In this document: positions 31,446 through 38,782 of the stretch, piece by piece | Position numbering within the stretch: position 1 is the first letter of the stretch | Layout: the number at the start of each line of letters is the position of its first letter | Origin: DATLGB01 sp963724135 | Lineage (GTDB): Bacteria; Actinomycetota; Thermoleophilia; Solirubrobacterales; Solirubrobacteraceae | DNA length: 64,000 nucleotides | Assembly: GCA_963724135.1 (NCBI GenBank) | Contig: CAVRTA010000006.1 | Span: 620,001-684,000 of the forward strand | Reading direction: 5' to 3' | The notes under the pieces: generated by a model | The model's input: the letters and a program-made list of their open reading frames with translations, nothing else | Database searches by the model: none | Told to the model about the DNA's origin: nothing | Position numbers and translations under genes: made by a program

Positions 31446-32516
31446 GTGGCCACGGGACCGTCCACCCGCGTCATCCTGCGCATCGTCGCGACGGTCGTGC
31501 TCAGCGCGCTCGCCGTGTACCTCGTCTACCGGCTGCGGACGCCGCTGACGTGGATCGTGATCGCCGGGTTCCTCGCTGTCGCCCTCTCCGAGCCCGTGAG
31601 CTGGCTGGAGGGCCGCGTCAAGCGGCGCGGACTGGCGATCACGCTCGTGTACGTGGGCCTCATCACCGTGCCCATCCTGTTCGGGGCCGTCCTCGTCCCG
31701 CCGCTGGTCAAGGAGACCAACAAGCTGATCGAGAACGTCCCCAGCTACGCGCAGGACGTGCAGGACTGGGTCAACCAGAACCGGACGCTGCGCAACCTCG
31801 AGCGCGACTACAACATCACCGACAAGCTGCGCGAGCAGGCCGAGGAGCTGCCCAAGCGAGCGGGGGACGCGGCCGGGGTGCTGTCGGACATCGGCTTCGG
31901 GATCGTCAGCTCGCTGTTCGCGCTGATCACGATCCTGATCCTGTCGGCGTTCATGATCGGCTCCGGCGGGCAGTGGGTCGATGCGCTGATCCGCTCACGA
32001 CCACCGCCCGAGCACGAGATGCTGCGCCGCGCGGCGCACGACATCAGCGGAGCGGTCGTCGGCTACGTCGCCGGCGCTCTGGGGCAGGCGCTCGTCGCCG
32101 GGATCACGGCCTTCATCGTGCTGTCCATCCTCGGCGTCCCGTACGCGGCCGCGCTGGCGCTGATCATCGCGCTGCTGGACCTGATCCCGCTCGTCGGCGC
32201 GACGCTCGGCGCGATCCTCGTCGGCATCGTCACGCTGTTCAACGACTTCCCGACCGCGACGCTGATCTGGGCCGTCTGGTCGGTCATCTACCAGCAGGTC
32301 GAGAACACCGTCATCCAGCCCCGCATCCAGTCGAAGACCGTGAAGGTGCAGCCGATCGTCGTGCTGATCGCCGTGCTGTTCGGATCGGCCCTATTCGGCG
32401 TGCTCGGAGCGCTGCTGGCGATCCCCTTCGCAGCGACGATCCAGATCATCATCCGCGAGTACCGCAACTACCGCCGGGCGATCATCGCCCAGCCCACGGT
32501 CGAGGTCGCCACCTAG
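31446..32516 (+). CDS. AI-2E family transporter
   Basis: A 356-residue membrane protein of the AI-2E/UPF0118 family, with about eight helices: an N-terminal pair (VVLSALAVYLVYRL, WIVIAGFLAVALSEPV), then LGQALVAGITAFIVLSILGV and the family motif LIIALLDLIPLVGATLGAIL. The end YQQVENTVIQPRIQSKTVKV is also characteristic. These are permeases for small organic or ionic solutes. Start GTG 31446, 14 bases after the degV-like gene. Confidence 0.9.
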   Translation: MATGPSTRVILRIVATVVLSALAVYLVYRLRTPLTWIVIAGFLAVALSEPVSWLEGRVKRRGLAITLVYVGLITVPILFGAVLVPPLVKETNKLIENVPSYAQDVQDWVNQNRTLRNLERDYNITDKLREQAEELPKRAGDAAGVLSDIGFGIVSSLFALITILILSAFMIGSGGQWVDALIRSRPPPEHEMLRRAAHDISGAVVGYVAGALGQALVAGITAFIVLSILGVPYAAALALIIALLDLIPLVGATLGAILVGIVTLFNDFPTATLIWAVWSVIYQQVENTVIQPRIQSKTVKVQPIVVLIAVLFGSALFGVLGALLAIPFAATIQIIIREYRNYRRAIIAQPTVEVAT

Positions 32517-32530
32517 CTTCACAAAAGGGG

Positions 32531-32755
32531 CTAGCGGCGGCGGCGGAAAAGGCCGAAGAATCCGGCCACGCCGCCGCCGACGACGAAGCCGGCAACCGCG
32601 GCGCCGATGACGACCTCGCGCTGGTGGTTGCGGATCTGCTTGCGCCAGTCGGTGAGCTCGGCCACCTCCGAGCGCAGCTTCTCGACGGCGAACCCGAGCT
32701 CCTGGCGGTTGGACTCGATGGAGGCGCGGATCTCCTCTGGAGAGCGTTGGGGCAT
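32531..32755 (-). CDS. DUF3618 protein, small single-helix membrane protein
   Basis: A 74-residue protein of the DUF3618 type. An N-terminal amphipathic region, SPEEIRASIESNRQELGFAV, precedes a coiled-coil helix and one membrane helix (VVIGAAVAGFVVGGGVAGFF) followed by an Arg tail. Start ATG 32755 shares a base with the stop of the upstream holin-like gene (TGATG). It is the last gene of the TetR-led operon. The function of DUF3618 is not known. Confidence 0.85.
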   Translation of the reverse strand: MPQRSPEEIRASIESNRQELGFAVEKLRSEVAELTDWRKQIRNHQREVVIGAAVAGFVVGGGVAGFFGLFRRRR

Positions 32756-33165
32756 CAGGTCTTACCCGACTCGGTGATGGTGGCGCGGACCTTCTGCGCC
32801 TCGTCGATCGCCATCTGGGGCGTCGGCGGGGCGCCGCGCTTGACGAGCTTGAAGGCGATGAAGGCGGCCAGGCCGGCCACGAGGAACAGCCCCACGGCCA
32901 CGATCAGGAAACCGAGGTAGAAGTTGTCGGTCGAGTCGCCGCGGATCAGCTTCCACACGAACCAGGAGGCGGCGTGCAGGAAGTAGATGAGTCCGGCGAG
33001 CACGAAGACGCCCGCGGCCGCTCCGATCGCTGCGCCGCGCGCCAGCTTGGAGACCTTCTCGGCGACCTCGGCCTTCGCCAGCTCGATCTCCTCGTGGATG
33101 ATCTTCTGGGAGAGCTCGGTGACCTGCTGGAGGGCCGAGCCGATCTCCGACGGTTCCGGGGTCAT
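32755..33165 (-). CDS. Phage holin family protein (Actinobacterial Holin-X/DUF1469 type)
   Basis: A 136-residue protein. An amphipathic N-terminal helix (VTELSQKIIHEEIELAKAEV) is followed by two membrane helices, GAAAGVFVLAGLIYFLHAA and YLGFLIVAVGLFLVAGLAAF. This matches the Phage_holin_3_6 layout found widely in actinobacterial chromosomes and not tied to phage. The start is ATG 33165, overlapping the previous stop (ATGA). It sits next to DUF3618, its usual neighbour. Confidence 0.85.
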   Translation of the reverse strand: MTPEPSEIGSALQQVTELSQKIIHEEIELAKAEVAEKVSKLARGAAIGAAAGVFVLAGLIYFLHAASWFVWKLIRGDSTDNFYLGFLIVAVGLFLVAGLAAFIAFKLVKRGAPPTPQMAIDEAQKVRATITESGKT

Positions 33166-33389
33166 CCGCCACCGATCCGCTTGAGCAGCTTCGCGAACAA
33201 GAAGGCGCCGGCGAACGCGCCGCCCACGAGCGCCTCGGGATGCTGCGAGACGAAGTCGCCGCCCACGGCCTCGCCGCCGACGGCGACGGGCGGAACGGGC
33301 TCCTCGACCGGCGGCACCATGTCGACGCGCTCCTCGGGCTGGGGAGCGTCGACCGGGATCTGCGGTGTGTCGTCGGAGTCGGAGCTCAC
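33162..33389 (-). CDS. Small acidic membrane-linked protein, unknown
   Basis: A 75-residue protein. The first 45 residues are acidic and Pro/Val-rich (DDTPQIPVDAPQPEE), then VSQHPEALVGGAFAGAFLFAK is a short hydrophobic helix with a basic end (LLKRIGGG). The start is GTG 33389, overlapping the previous stop (GTGA). I do not recognise the family; the helix suggests a membrane-peripheral role in the operon. Confidence 0.65.
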   Translation of the reverse strand: MSSDSDDTPQIPVDAPQPEERVDMVPPVEEPVPPVAVGGEAVGGDFVSQHPEALVGGAFAGAFLFAKLLKRIGGG

Positions 33390-33523
33390 TCGGGCGGGTC
33401 TTCGTCGAACACGCGGCGCCAGATGATCGCCGCCATGCGCGTGGTCGCGACGGAGGCGATCGCGCCCAGCCCCGCAAGCAGGCCGGACCACATCAGGCGC
33501 TTCGTGAGGTCGTTCTCGCTCAT
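33386..33523 (-). CDS. 45-residue membrane protein, DUF4235-like
   Basis: A 45-residue protein, MSENDLTKRLMWSGLLAGLG at the start, one hydrophobic helix (LLAGLGAIASVATTRMAAII), then WRRVFDEDPPE. The ending resembles DUF4235 proteins (helix followed by a W-R-x acidic PP tail). Start ATG 33523 overlaps the TetR stop (ATGA), and its stop overlaps the next gene's GTG. Both overlaps support it as a real gene despite its size. Confidence 0.7.
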   Translation of the reverse strand: MSENDLTKRLMWSGLLAGLGAIASVATTRMAAIIWRRVFDEDPPE

Positions 33524-34158
33524 GGACGGGCGGAGTCAAGCACACGGCTCGCGGGGGCAGCGTCGAGACCGCCGCAGATCGTGTCGACCACCAGGCGCTT
33601 GGCCTCCTCGAAGTCCGCGTCGGTGGCCGACAGCACGCCGAAGATCCAGCCCGTGAGGACCTGCTCGATCGCCCCGTAGAAGGTCATGGCCGCGAAGTCG
33701 GCGTCGACGTCATCGCGAAACGCCCCTACCCGCTGAGCGTCGCGGACGATCCCCGCGATCCCGTCGAAGGCCTCGCGGATCTTGGGCAGATGTCGGGAGC
33801 CGAACGTGTTCGCCGCCCGCGTGACCTCGACGATGATCACCTTCATCAGCTCCGGATCCGCGCGGTAGGAGTCGATGATGAAGCCCGCGACCGCGTGCAG
33901 CTTGTCGCGCGGCGCCCCGCGGCGGTTGTCGACGGTCTCGATCGCCTCGAGCAGGATGTCCCAGCGCTCGAGGAACAGCGTGTCGAGCACCTGCTCCTTC
34001 GACTGGAAGTAGTGGTAGACGAGCCCGTAGGCGACGCCGGCCTCGTCCGCGATGTCCGAGACCCGGCACGTGTGGAAGCCCTGGCGCGCGAACACGCGCA
34101 CCGCCGCGTCGAGGATCTGGCGGCGGCGGTCCCCGGCCTGCGCACGTGCCCCTGGCAT
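33520..34158 (-). CDS. TetR family transcriptional regulator
   Basis: A 212-residue TetR repressor. The HTH is at about residues 10-56: RRQILDAAVRVFARQGFHTC, VSDIADEAGVAYGLVYHYFQ and SKEQVLDTLF. The ligand domain, with RDKLHAVAGFIIDSYRADPE, resembles FadR/KstR-type regulators of fatty-acid metabolism. Start ATG 34158. It is the first gene of the operon 34158-32531, so it probably controls its own promoter and the small membrane proteins; the 25-base gap to the gene at 34184 leaves room for a shared operator, though I see no clear palindrome. Confidence 0.88.
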   Translation of the reverse strand: MPGARAQAGDRRRQILDAAVRVFARQGFHTCRVSDIADEAGVAYGLVYHYFQSKEQVLDTLFLERWDILLEAIETVDNRRGAPRDKLHAVAGFIIDSYRADPELMKVIIVEVTRAANTFGSRHLPKIREAFDGIAGIVRDAQRVGAFRDDVDADFAAMTFYGAIEQVLTGWIFGVLSATDADFEEAKRLVVDTICGGLDAAPASRVLDSARP

Positions 34159-34183
34159 CGCTTGCAGACCCTAGTCTGCGGCG

Positions 34184-34915
34184 ATGCTCGCGCCCTGGCG
34201 CACGGGGATGCCCGACCGGCCGGACGTGGACTTCAGCCGCCTGTTCCACCACGGCCGGCCGCTGAAGCGCTGGCGCTGGGTCGGCCTGTTCAGCGACGAC
34301 GTGATGCTGTGCGTGGCGAGCGCGCGCATCGGCCCCTTGCCGGTGAGCTGGTGGGCGATCTGGGAGCGCCGGACCCGCACGCTGCGCGAGCGCACGCTGC
34401 GCCGGCCGCTGCCGCGCTTCGAGGTCGAGGAGGGGACGGGCGTCGAGACGATCTCGCCCCACGGGGGCAACCCGATCTGGACCCGCAAGACCCCGGCGGC
34501 GTTCTCGGGCACCGTGTCGCTCGGCGGGCACCGCGTCGAGCTGCGCGGCGCGCGCGGCCTGATCGACGAGTCCGCCGGCTACCACGCCCGCGAGACGCGC
34601 TGGCGCTGGACCACGGGTGTGGGCACCGCCACGGACGGGCGCGCCGTGACCTGGAACCTGTGCGAGGGCGTCCACGACGCCGCCGAGGCGTCCGAGCGCA
34701 CGGTCTGGGTCGACGGTGAGCCGCACCACGTCGCACCTGACGCCGGCGACGGGCTGCGCTTCGAGCGCGAGGTCGCCCGCGTGCACAAGGAGAACCTGCT
34801 CCTGGTCGCGACCGACTACGAGCAGCCCTTCGGCACCTTCTCCGGCCGCCTGCCGGTGGCCGGCGAGCTCGCCTGCGGCTACGGCGTCACGGAGCGGCAG
34901 TACGTGCGCTGGTGA
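34184..34915 (+). CDS. DUF2804-like protein
   Basis: A 243-residue, Trp-rich beta protein. The pattern (FHHGRPLKRWRWVGLFSDD, LPVSWWAIWERRTRTL, then GYHARETRWRWTTGVGTATD and LCEGVHDAAEASERTVWVDG) resembles DUF2804, a lipocalin-like family of unknown role. A hydroxylated-carotenoid or lipid-binding job has been suggested for relatives with that fold; I cannot support it here. Start ATG 34184. It diverges from tetR and overlaps the convergent BKACE gene by 29 bases. Confidence 0.65.
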   Translation: MLAPWRTGMPDRPDVDFSRLFHHGRPLKRWRWVGLFSDDVMLCVASARIGPLPVSWWAIWERRTRTLRERTLRRPLPRFEVEEGTGVETISPHGGNPIWTRKTPAAFSGTVSLGGHRVELRGARGLIDESAGYHARETRWRWTTGVGTATDGRAVTWNLCEGVHDAAEASERTVWVDGEPHHVAPDAGDGLRFEREVARVHKENLLLVATDYEQPFGTFSGRLPVAGELACGYGVTERQYVRW

Positions 34916-35777
34916 GGCCCAGCGCGAGCAGCTCGCGCGCCTCCTGCACCGTCGCCGGCCGCCGCCCGACGTCCTCGGTCATCCTGCGCGCCTGCGCGAT
35001 CAGATCGCCGTTGGAGCGCGCCATCGAGCCGTCCGGCAGGTAGAAGTTGTCCTCGAGCCCGGCGCGTACGGAGCCGCCCAGCGTCAGGGCAGCCGCGATC
35101 ATCATCCACTGCACGCGGCCGATCCCGATCACGCCCCAGTGATGCCTGCCGTCCGGCAGGTTGTCGGCCATCGCGGCGAGGTTGCGCGCGGTCGCCGGCA
35201 CCCCGCCGACGACGCCCATCACGAAGTCCGCGTGCACGGGCGGCTCGAGCAGCCCCATGTCGATCAGCGGCGCGATCGACGCCACGTGCCCGACGTCGAA
35301 GCACTCGTGCTCGGGCTTGATCGAAAGCTCGCGCATGTGCCCGAGCAGCTCGATGATCTCGTCGAACGGGTTCGTGAACACGAACTTGAACACGAAGTCC
35401 TTGCGCCGCTCGGAGTACTTCGCGTAGTTCATCGAGCCCATGTTCAGGGCCGCCACCTCCGGCCGCACCTCGCGGAGGTAGGCGACTCGCTTCTCCACCG
35501 AGACGCCCACCGTCCCGGTGGAGAAGTTGATGATCGCCGCGTCGCCGACCTCGTCGACGATCGCCTGCTTGATGGCGGCGAAGTCCTCGACCTCGTACGA
35601 CGGCTGCCCGTCGCTCGTGCGCGCGTGGATGTGGATGTGGACGCCGCCCTCGTCGACGATGCGGCGCGCCTCGGCGGCGTACTCCGCCGGCGTGTAGGGC
35701 ACGAACGGGCACTGCTCGCGATTGGCGATCGCGCCCGAGATCGCACACGTGATGACGACGGGATCGTCCAGGGCCAT
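34887..35777 (-). CDS. 3-keto-5-aminohexanoate cleavage enzyme family (BKACE, DUF849)
   Basis: A 296-residue (beta/alpha)8-barrel of the BKACE family, which cleaves beta-keto acids with acetyl-CoA. It has DPVVITCAISGAIANREQCP, the zinc-site strand GGVHIHIHARTSDGQPSYEV (HxHxR), and INFSTGTVG. The N-terminal extension of the open frame to 35924 has no good start; ATG 35777 fits the family. The 213 bases upstream (35778-35990) contain no gene I can support. It overlaps the DUF2804-like gene at its 3' end. Confidence 0.87.
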   Translation of the reverse strand: MALDDPVVITCAISGAIANREQCPFVPYTPAEYAAEARRIVDEGGVHIHIHARTSDGQPSYEVEDFAAIKQAIVDEVGDAAIINFSTGTVGVSVEKRVAYLREVRPEVAALNMGSMNYAKYSERRKDFVFKFVFTNPFDEIIELLGHMRELSIKPEHECFDVGHVASIAPLIDMGLLEPPVHADFVMGVVGGVPATARNLAAMADNLPDGRHHWGVIGIGRVQWMMIAAALTLGGSVRAGLEDNFYLPDGSMARSNGDLIAQARRMTEDVGRRPATVQEARELLALGLTSARTAAP

Positions 35778-35990
35778 GCACCGGACTGTTTCAGATTTTG
35801 GCTGTCGCCTCGGTCCGGTGTGACAGTCTCGGCGCATTGGCACCGAGCGTGGCAGCTCGAGACACGGCTGAGCCCGCACGGCGGGGGTTGCGACCAATAC
35901 ATCCAGGAGATGCATGATTCGCAACTCTCGCCTCGCGGGCCCGATGGCAACCCATCCCCCTCCTTCGCTGATTCACGCGAGTCGGGGTGC

Positions 35991-36749
35991 TCAGCGCGGG
36001 ATTAGCGGGGCGACCGCGCGAGCGGCGACGTCGGCGTGGCCGGGCGCGCAGCAGGTGATCTCGATGCCTACCACCCGGTCGGCGGCCTGGCCGACCTCGT
36101 CGAGCATCCGTTCGAGGCCGTCGGCGCTGAAGCCGCCGGGTGCGGGGAACAGCGCCGGGTAGCCCTCGAGCACGTCGAGGTCGAGATGCACGAAGACCTC
36201 GTGCCCATCCACCGCATCGGCGACCTCCGCGCAGCGGTCCGCGCGCACCACGCCCGCCTGGTCGAGGGCGAGCGCCTCGGCGTCGTCGAGGTCGCGTGCG
36301 CCGCTGAGGATCACGTGGCGCGGGTCCACCGCCCCCTCGAAGCCCGTGTCCCACAGGCCGCAGGCGCCGGCCAGGCACATGCCACCGAGGAAGCCGCTCG
36401 GCGTGGTCGCGGGCGTGTTGAAGTCGCCGTGGGCGTCCAGCCACAGCACGCGCACGTCAGGCACCAGCCCCGCCACCGTCGGCAGCGTGGTGACGCAAAT
36501 CGAGCAGTCGCCGGCGACGAGGACCGGCATCCGCCCTCCGACGATGGCGTCCTCGATCTGCCCGCCGGCCTCGAGCAGGCATCCGTGCGCGGCCTGAAGG
36601 TCCTCGTCCCACCGTCCCTCGCGCGGCTTTCCGGGGGAGCCGACCGTGCGGGCGCCGCCCAGCAGCTCGGCCAGCTCCGCGGCTCCGCGCGCTCCGTCGG
36701 CGGAGCGGTCCGACGTCCGGCACAGCAGTGCGACTACCGCCCCCGCCAT
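35991..36749 (-). CDS. Arginase/agmatinase/formiminoglutamase family protein
   Basis: A 252-residue ureohydrolase-fold protein. Metal ligands can be seen in LWLDAHGDFNTP (DAHxD) and VHLDLDVLEGYPALFPAPGG (DxD). The first motif reads VLVAGDCSICV, in place of the usual GGDHS, so the first metal-binding His seems to be missing or replaced by Cys. That raises doubt about arginase activity. Start GTG or ATG at 36749 overlaps the enoyl-CoA hydratase by 16 bases. Its substrate is unclear. Confidence 0.8.
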   Translation of the reverse strand: MAGAVVALLCRTSDRSADGARGAAELAELLGGARTVGSPGKPREGRWDEDLQAAHGCLLEAGGQIEDAIVGGRMPVLVAGDCSICVTTLPTVAGLVPDVRVLWLDAHGDFNTPATTPSGFLGGMCLAGACGLWDTGFEGAVDPRHVILSGARDLDDAEALALDQAGVVRADRCAEVADAVDGHEVFVHLDLDVLEGYPALFPAPGGFSADGLERMLDEVGQAADRVVGIEITCCAPGHADVAARAVAPLIPR

Positions 36750-37513
36750 ACCGGGTCCCGCTTCTCCATGAACGCGCGGACCCCCTCCTGGATGTCCTCC
36801 GTCGCGAACGCCAGCGCCAGCTGCGCGCGCAGGTAGTCGAGCGCGTCGGCCAGCGGCATGTCCTGCTGACGGAACATCGCGTCCTTACCCAGCTTCATCA
36901 GCAGCGGCGACTTCGCGGCCAGCTTCCCGGCCCAGTCGGCGATGCATGCGTCGAACTCCTCTTCCGCAACGACCCGGTTGACGATCCCGATCCGCTCCGC
37001 CTCCTCCGCCGGGATCTGCTCGCCGAGCAGCAGCAGCTCGTTGGTCTTCTTGCGGCCGACGTTGCGGTAGATCAGCGCCATGATCATGAACGGGAAGACG
37101 CCGACGTTGATCTCCGGCGTGCCGAAGCGCACGCCCTCCCTGGCCACGATCAGGTCGCACGCGAGCGCGAGCCCGAGCGCGCCCGCGAGCACGTGACCGT
37201 TCGCGGCGCACAGGGTCGGCTTGCCGAGCTCTCCGATCACCCGGAAGAGGTCCGGGAACCGCCGGATGCCCTCGAGCTTGTCCGGGACGAGCGGCTCGTC
37301 GGCGGCGAACCCGCGCAGGTTGCCGCCGCTCGAGAAGACCTTGTCGTGGGTCGAGGTGAGCACGACGCAGCGCACGGAGTCGTCCGCGCGCGCCCGGGTG
37401 AACGCATCCAGCAGGTCTCCCAGCAGCTCGTCGGAGAGCGCGTTGCGCGTATCGGGATCGTCGAGCGCCAGGGTCGCGACGGCGTCGGCGACCTCGTAGC
37501 GAACCTTCGCCAT
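36734..37513 (-). CDS. Enoyl-CoA hydratase/isomerase family protein
   Basis: A 259-residue crotonase. The first oxyanion-hole element is STHDKVFSSGGNLRGFA and the second PTLCAANGHVLAGALGLALA. The acidic residue region FGTPEINVGVFPFMIMAL is where the catalytic Glu would be. The C-terminal DIQEGVRAFMEKRDPVWRGR is typical. Start ATG 37513. It diverges from the acyl-CoA dehydrogenase at 37531 with 17 bases between start codons. Confidence 0.9.
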   Translation of the reverse strand: MAKVRYEVADAVATLALDDPDTRNALSDELLGDLLDAFTRARADDSVRCVVLTSTHDKVFSSGGNLRGFAADEPLVPDKLEGIRRFPDLFRVIGELGKPTLCAANGHVLAGALGLALACDLIVAREGVRFGTPEINVGVFPFMIMALIYRNVGRKKTNELLLLGEQIPAEEAERIGIVNRVVAEEEFDACIADWAGKLAAKSPLLMKLGKDAMFRQQDMPLADALDYLRAQLALAFATEDIQEGVRAFMEKRDPVWRGR

Positions 37514-37530
37514 GCCGGTACCTTTGCACC

Positions 37531-38727
37531 ATGAGCACGCCCACCGCCGAGCGGACCGCACCCAAGCCGGACTTCGGCGCCCGACGCCGCCACTTCATCT
37601 TCACGGACGAGCACGAGGCGCTGCGCGAGTCGATCGCGAGCTTCGTGGCCAAGGAGCTGCGCCCGCACGCCGAGGAATGGGAGGCCGACGAGTTCCCCGA
37701 CAGCGTGTTCCGGCGCATGGGCGAGCTGGGCTTCCTCGGGCTCGACAAGCCCGAGGCGTACGGCGGTCAGGGCGGCGACTACTTCTCCGCCCTCGTCCTC
37801 GGCGAGGAGATGTCCGGCGCGCACTGTGGCGGCCTGGCGATGGGCGTGGCCGTCCAGACCGACATGGCACTTCCGCCGATCCTCGCCTTCGGCAGCGAGG
37901 AGCAGAAGCGCCGGTGGGCCGAGCCGGCGATCAAGGGCGAGAAGATCCTCTGCCTCGGCATCACCGAACCCGACGCCGGCTCGGACGTGGCGGGCATCAA
38001 GACCCGCGCCGTCCGCGACGGCGACGACTGGGTCATCAACGGCTCCAAGACCTACATCACCAACGGCCACCGCGCCGATGTGATCGTGCTGGTCACGAAG
38101 ACCGATCCCGACGCCGGCTACGACGGCTTCACGCTGTTCCTGGTGCCGATGGACTCGCCCGGCGTCATCCGCGAGAAGCGGCTCAAGAAGCTCGGCATGC
38201 GCGCGTCGGACACCGCGCTGCTGGCCTTCCAGGACGTGCGCGTGCCGGACTCCGCGCGCCTCGGCGAGGTCGGCAAGGGCTTCTACAACATCATGTGGGA
38301 GCTCCAGGGCGAGCGGCTGATCGGCGCCGCGGGGTGCAACGCCGGCGCGCAGCGCTGCTTCGACCAGACTCTCCAGTACGCGCTCGAGCGCCAGGCGTTC
38401 GGCAGGCCGATCGGCAAGTTCCAGGCGATCCGGCACAAGTTCGCCGACATGGCCACGAAGATCGAGGCGTCGCGCCAGCTCACCTACACGACCGCGTGGC
38501 GCTTCGCCAACGGCGAGTACCCCGTGCGCGAGATCTCGATGGCGAAGCTCTACGCGGCGCGGATGGCGTGCGAGGTCACCGACGAGTGTCTCCAGATCCA
38601 CGGCGGCGCCGGCTACATGGTCGAGTACGGCATCGAGCGCGCGTGGCGCGACATGCGGCTCAACCGCATCGGCGCGGGCGCCGACGAGATCATGCTCGAC
38701 GTGATCGGTCGCTCCTACGGGCTTTGA
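37531..38727 (+). CDS. Acyl-CoA dehydrogenase
   Basis: A 398-residue acyl-CoA dehydrogenase. It shows FTDEHEALRESIASFVAKEL, CLGITEPDAGSDVAGIKTRA (FAD and substrate loop), INGSKTYITNGHRADVIVLV, and YALERQAFGRPIGKFQAIRH. The C-terminal ECLQIHGGAGYMVEYGIERA and INRIGAGADEIMLD-type ending are standard. Start ATG 37531. A hairpin with 6-base arms (38746-38762) lies in the 55 bases before the carboxypeptidase gene. Confidence 0.93.
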   Translation: MSTPTAERTAPKPDFGARRRHFIFTDEHEALRESIASFVAKELRPHAEEWEADEFPDSVFRRMGELGFLGLDKPEAYGGQGGDYFSALVLGEEMSGAHCGGLAMGVAVQTDMALPPILAFGSEEQKRRWAEPAIKGEKILCLGITEPDAGSDVAGIKTRAVRDGDDWVINGSKTYITNGHRADVIVLVTKTDPDAGYDGFTLFLVPMDSPGVIREKRLKKLGMRASDTALLAFQDVRVPDSARLGEVGKGFYNIMWELQGERLIGAAGCNAGAQRCFDQTLQYALERQAFGRPIGKFQAIRHKFADMATKIEASRQLTYTTAWRFANGEYPVREISMAKLYAARMACEVTDECLQIHGGAGYMVEYGIERAWRDMRLNRIGAGADEIMLDVIGRSYGL

Positions 38728-38782
38728 GCTAGGGTGCGGCCAAGAGGGGCTGAGGGAGCCCCGTCCGCAACTCGAAGGGGAT

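Noticed and set aside
32755..33165. Phage origin of the holin-like gene
   Set aside because: No other phage genes are near and this holin-like family is common in actinobacterial chromosomes beside DUF3618.
35778..35990. A small gene in the 213-base gap
   Set aside because: No frame with a start, ribosome site and sensible composition could be supported.
38746..38762. A 6-base-arm hairpin before the carboxypeptidase gene
   Set aside because: Short GC-rich stems of this size occur by chance in such DNA, and there is no T-run or conserved motif.
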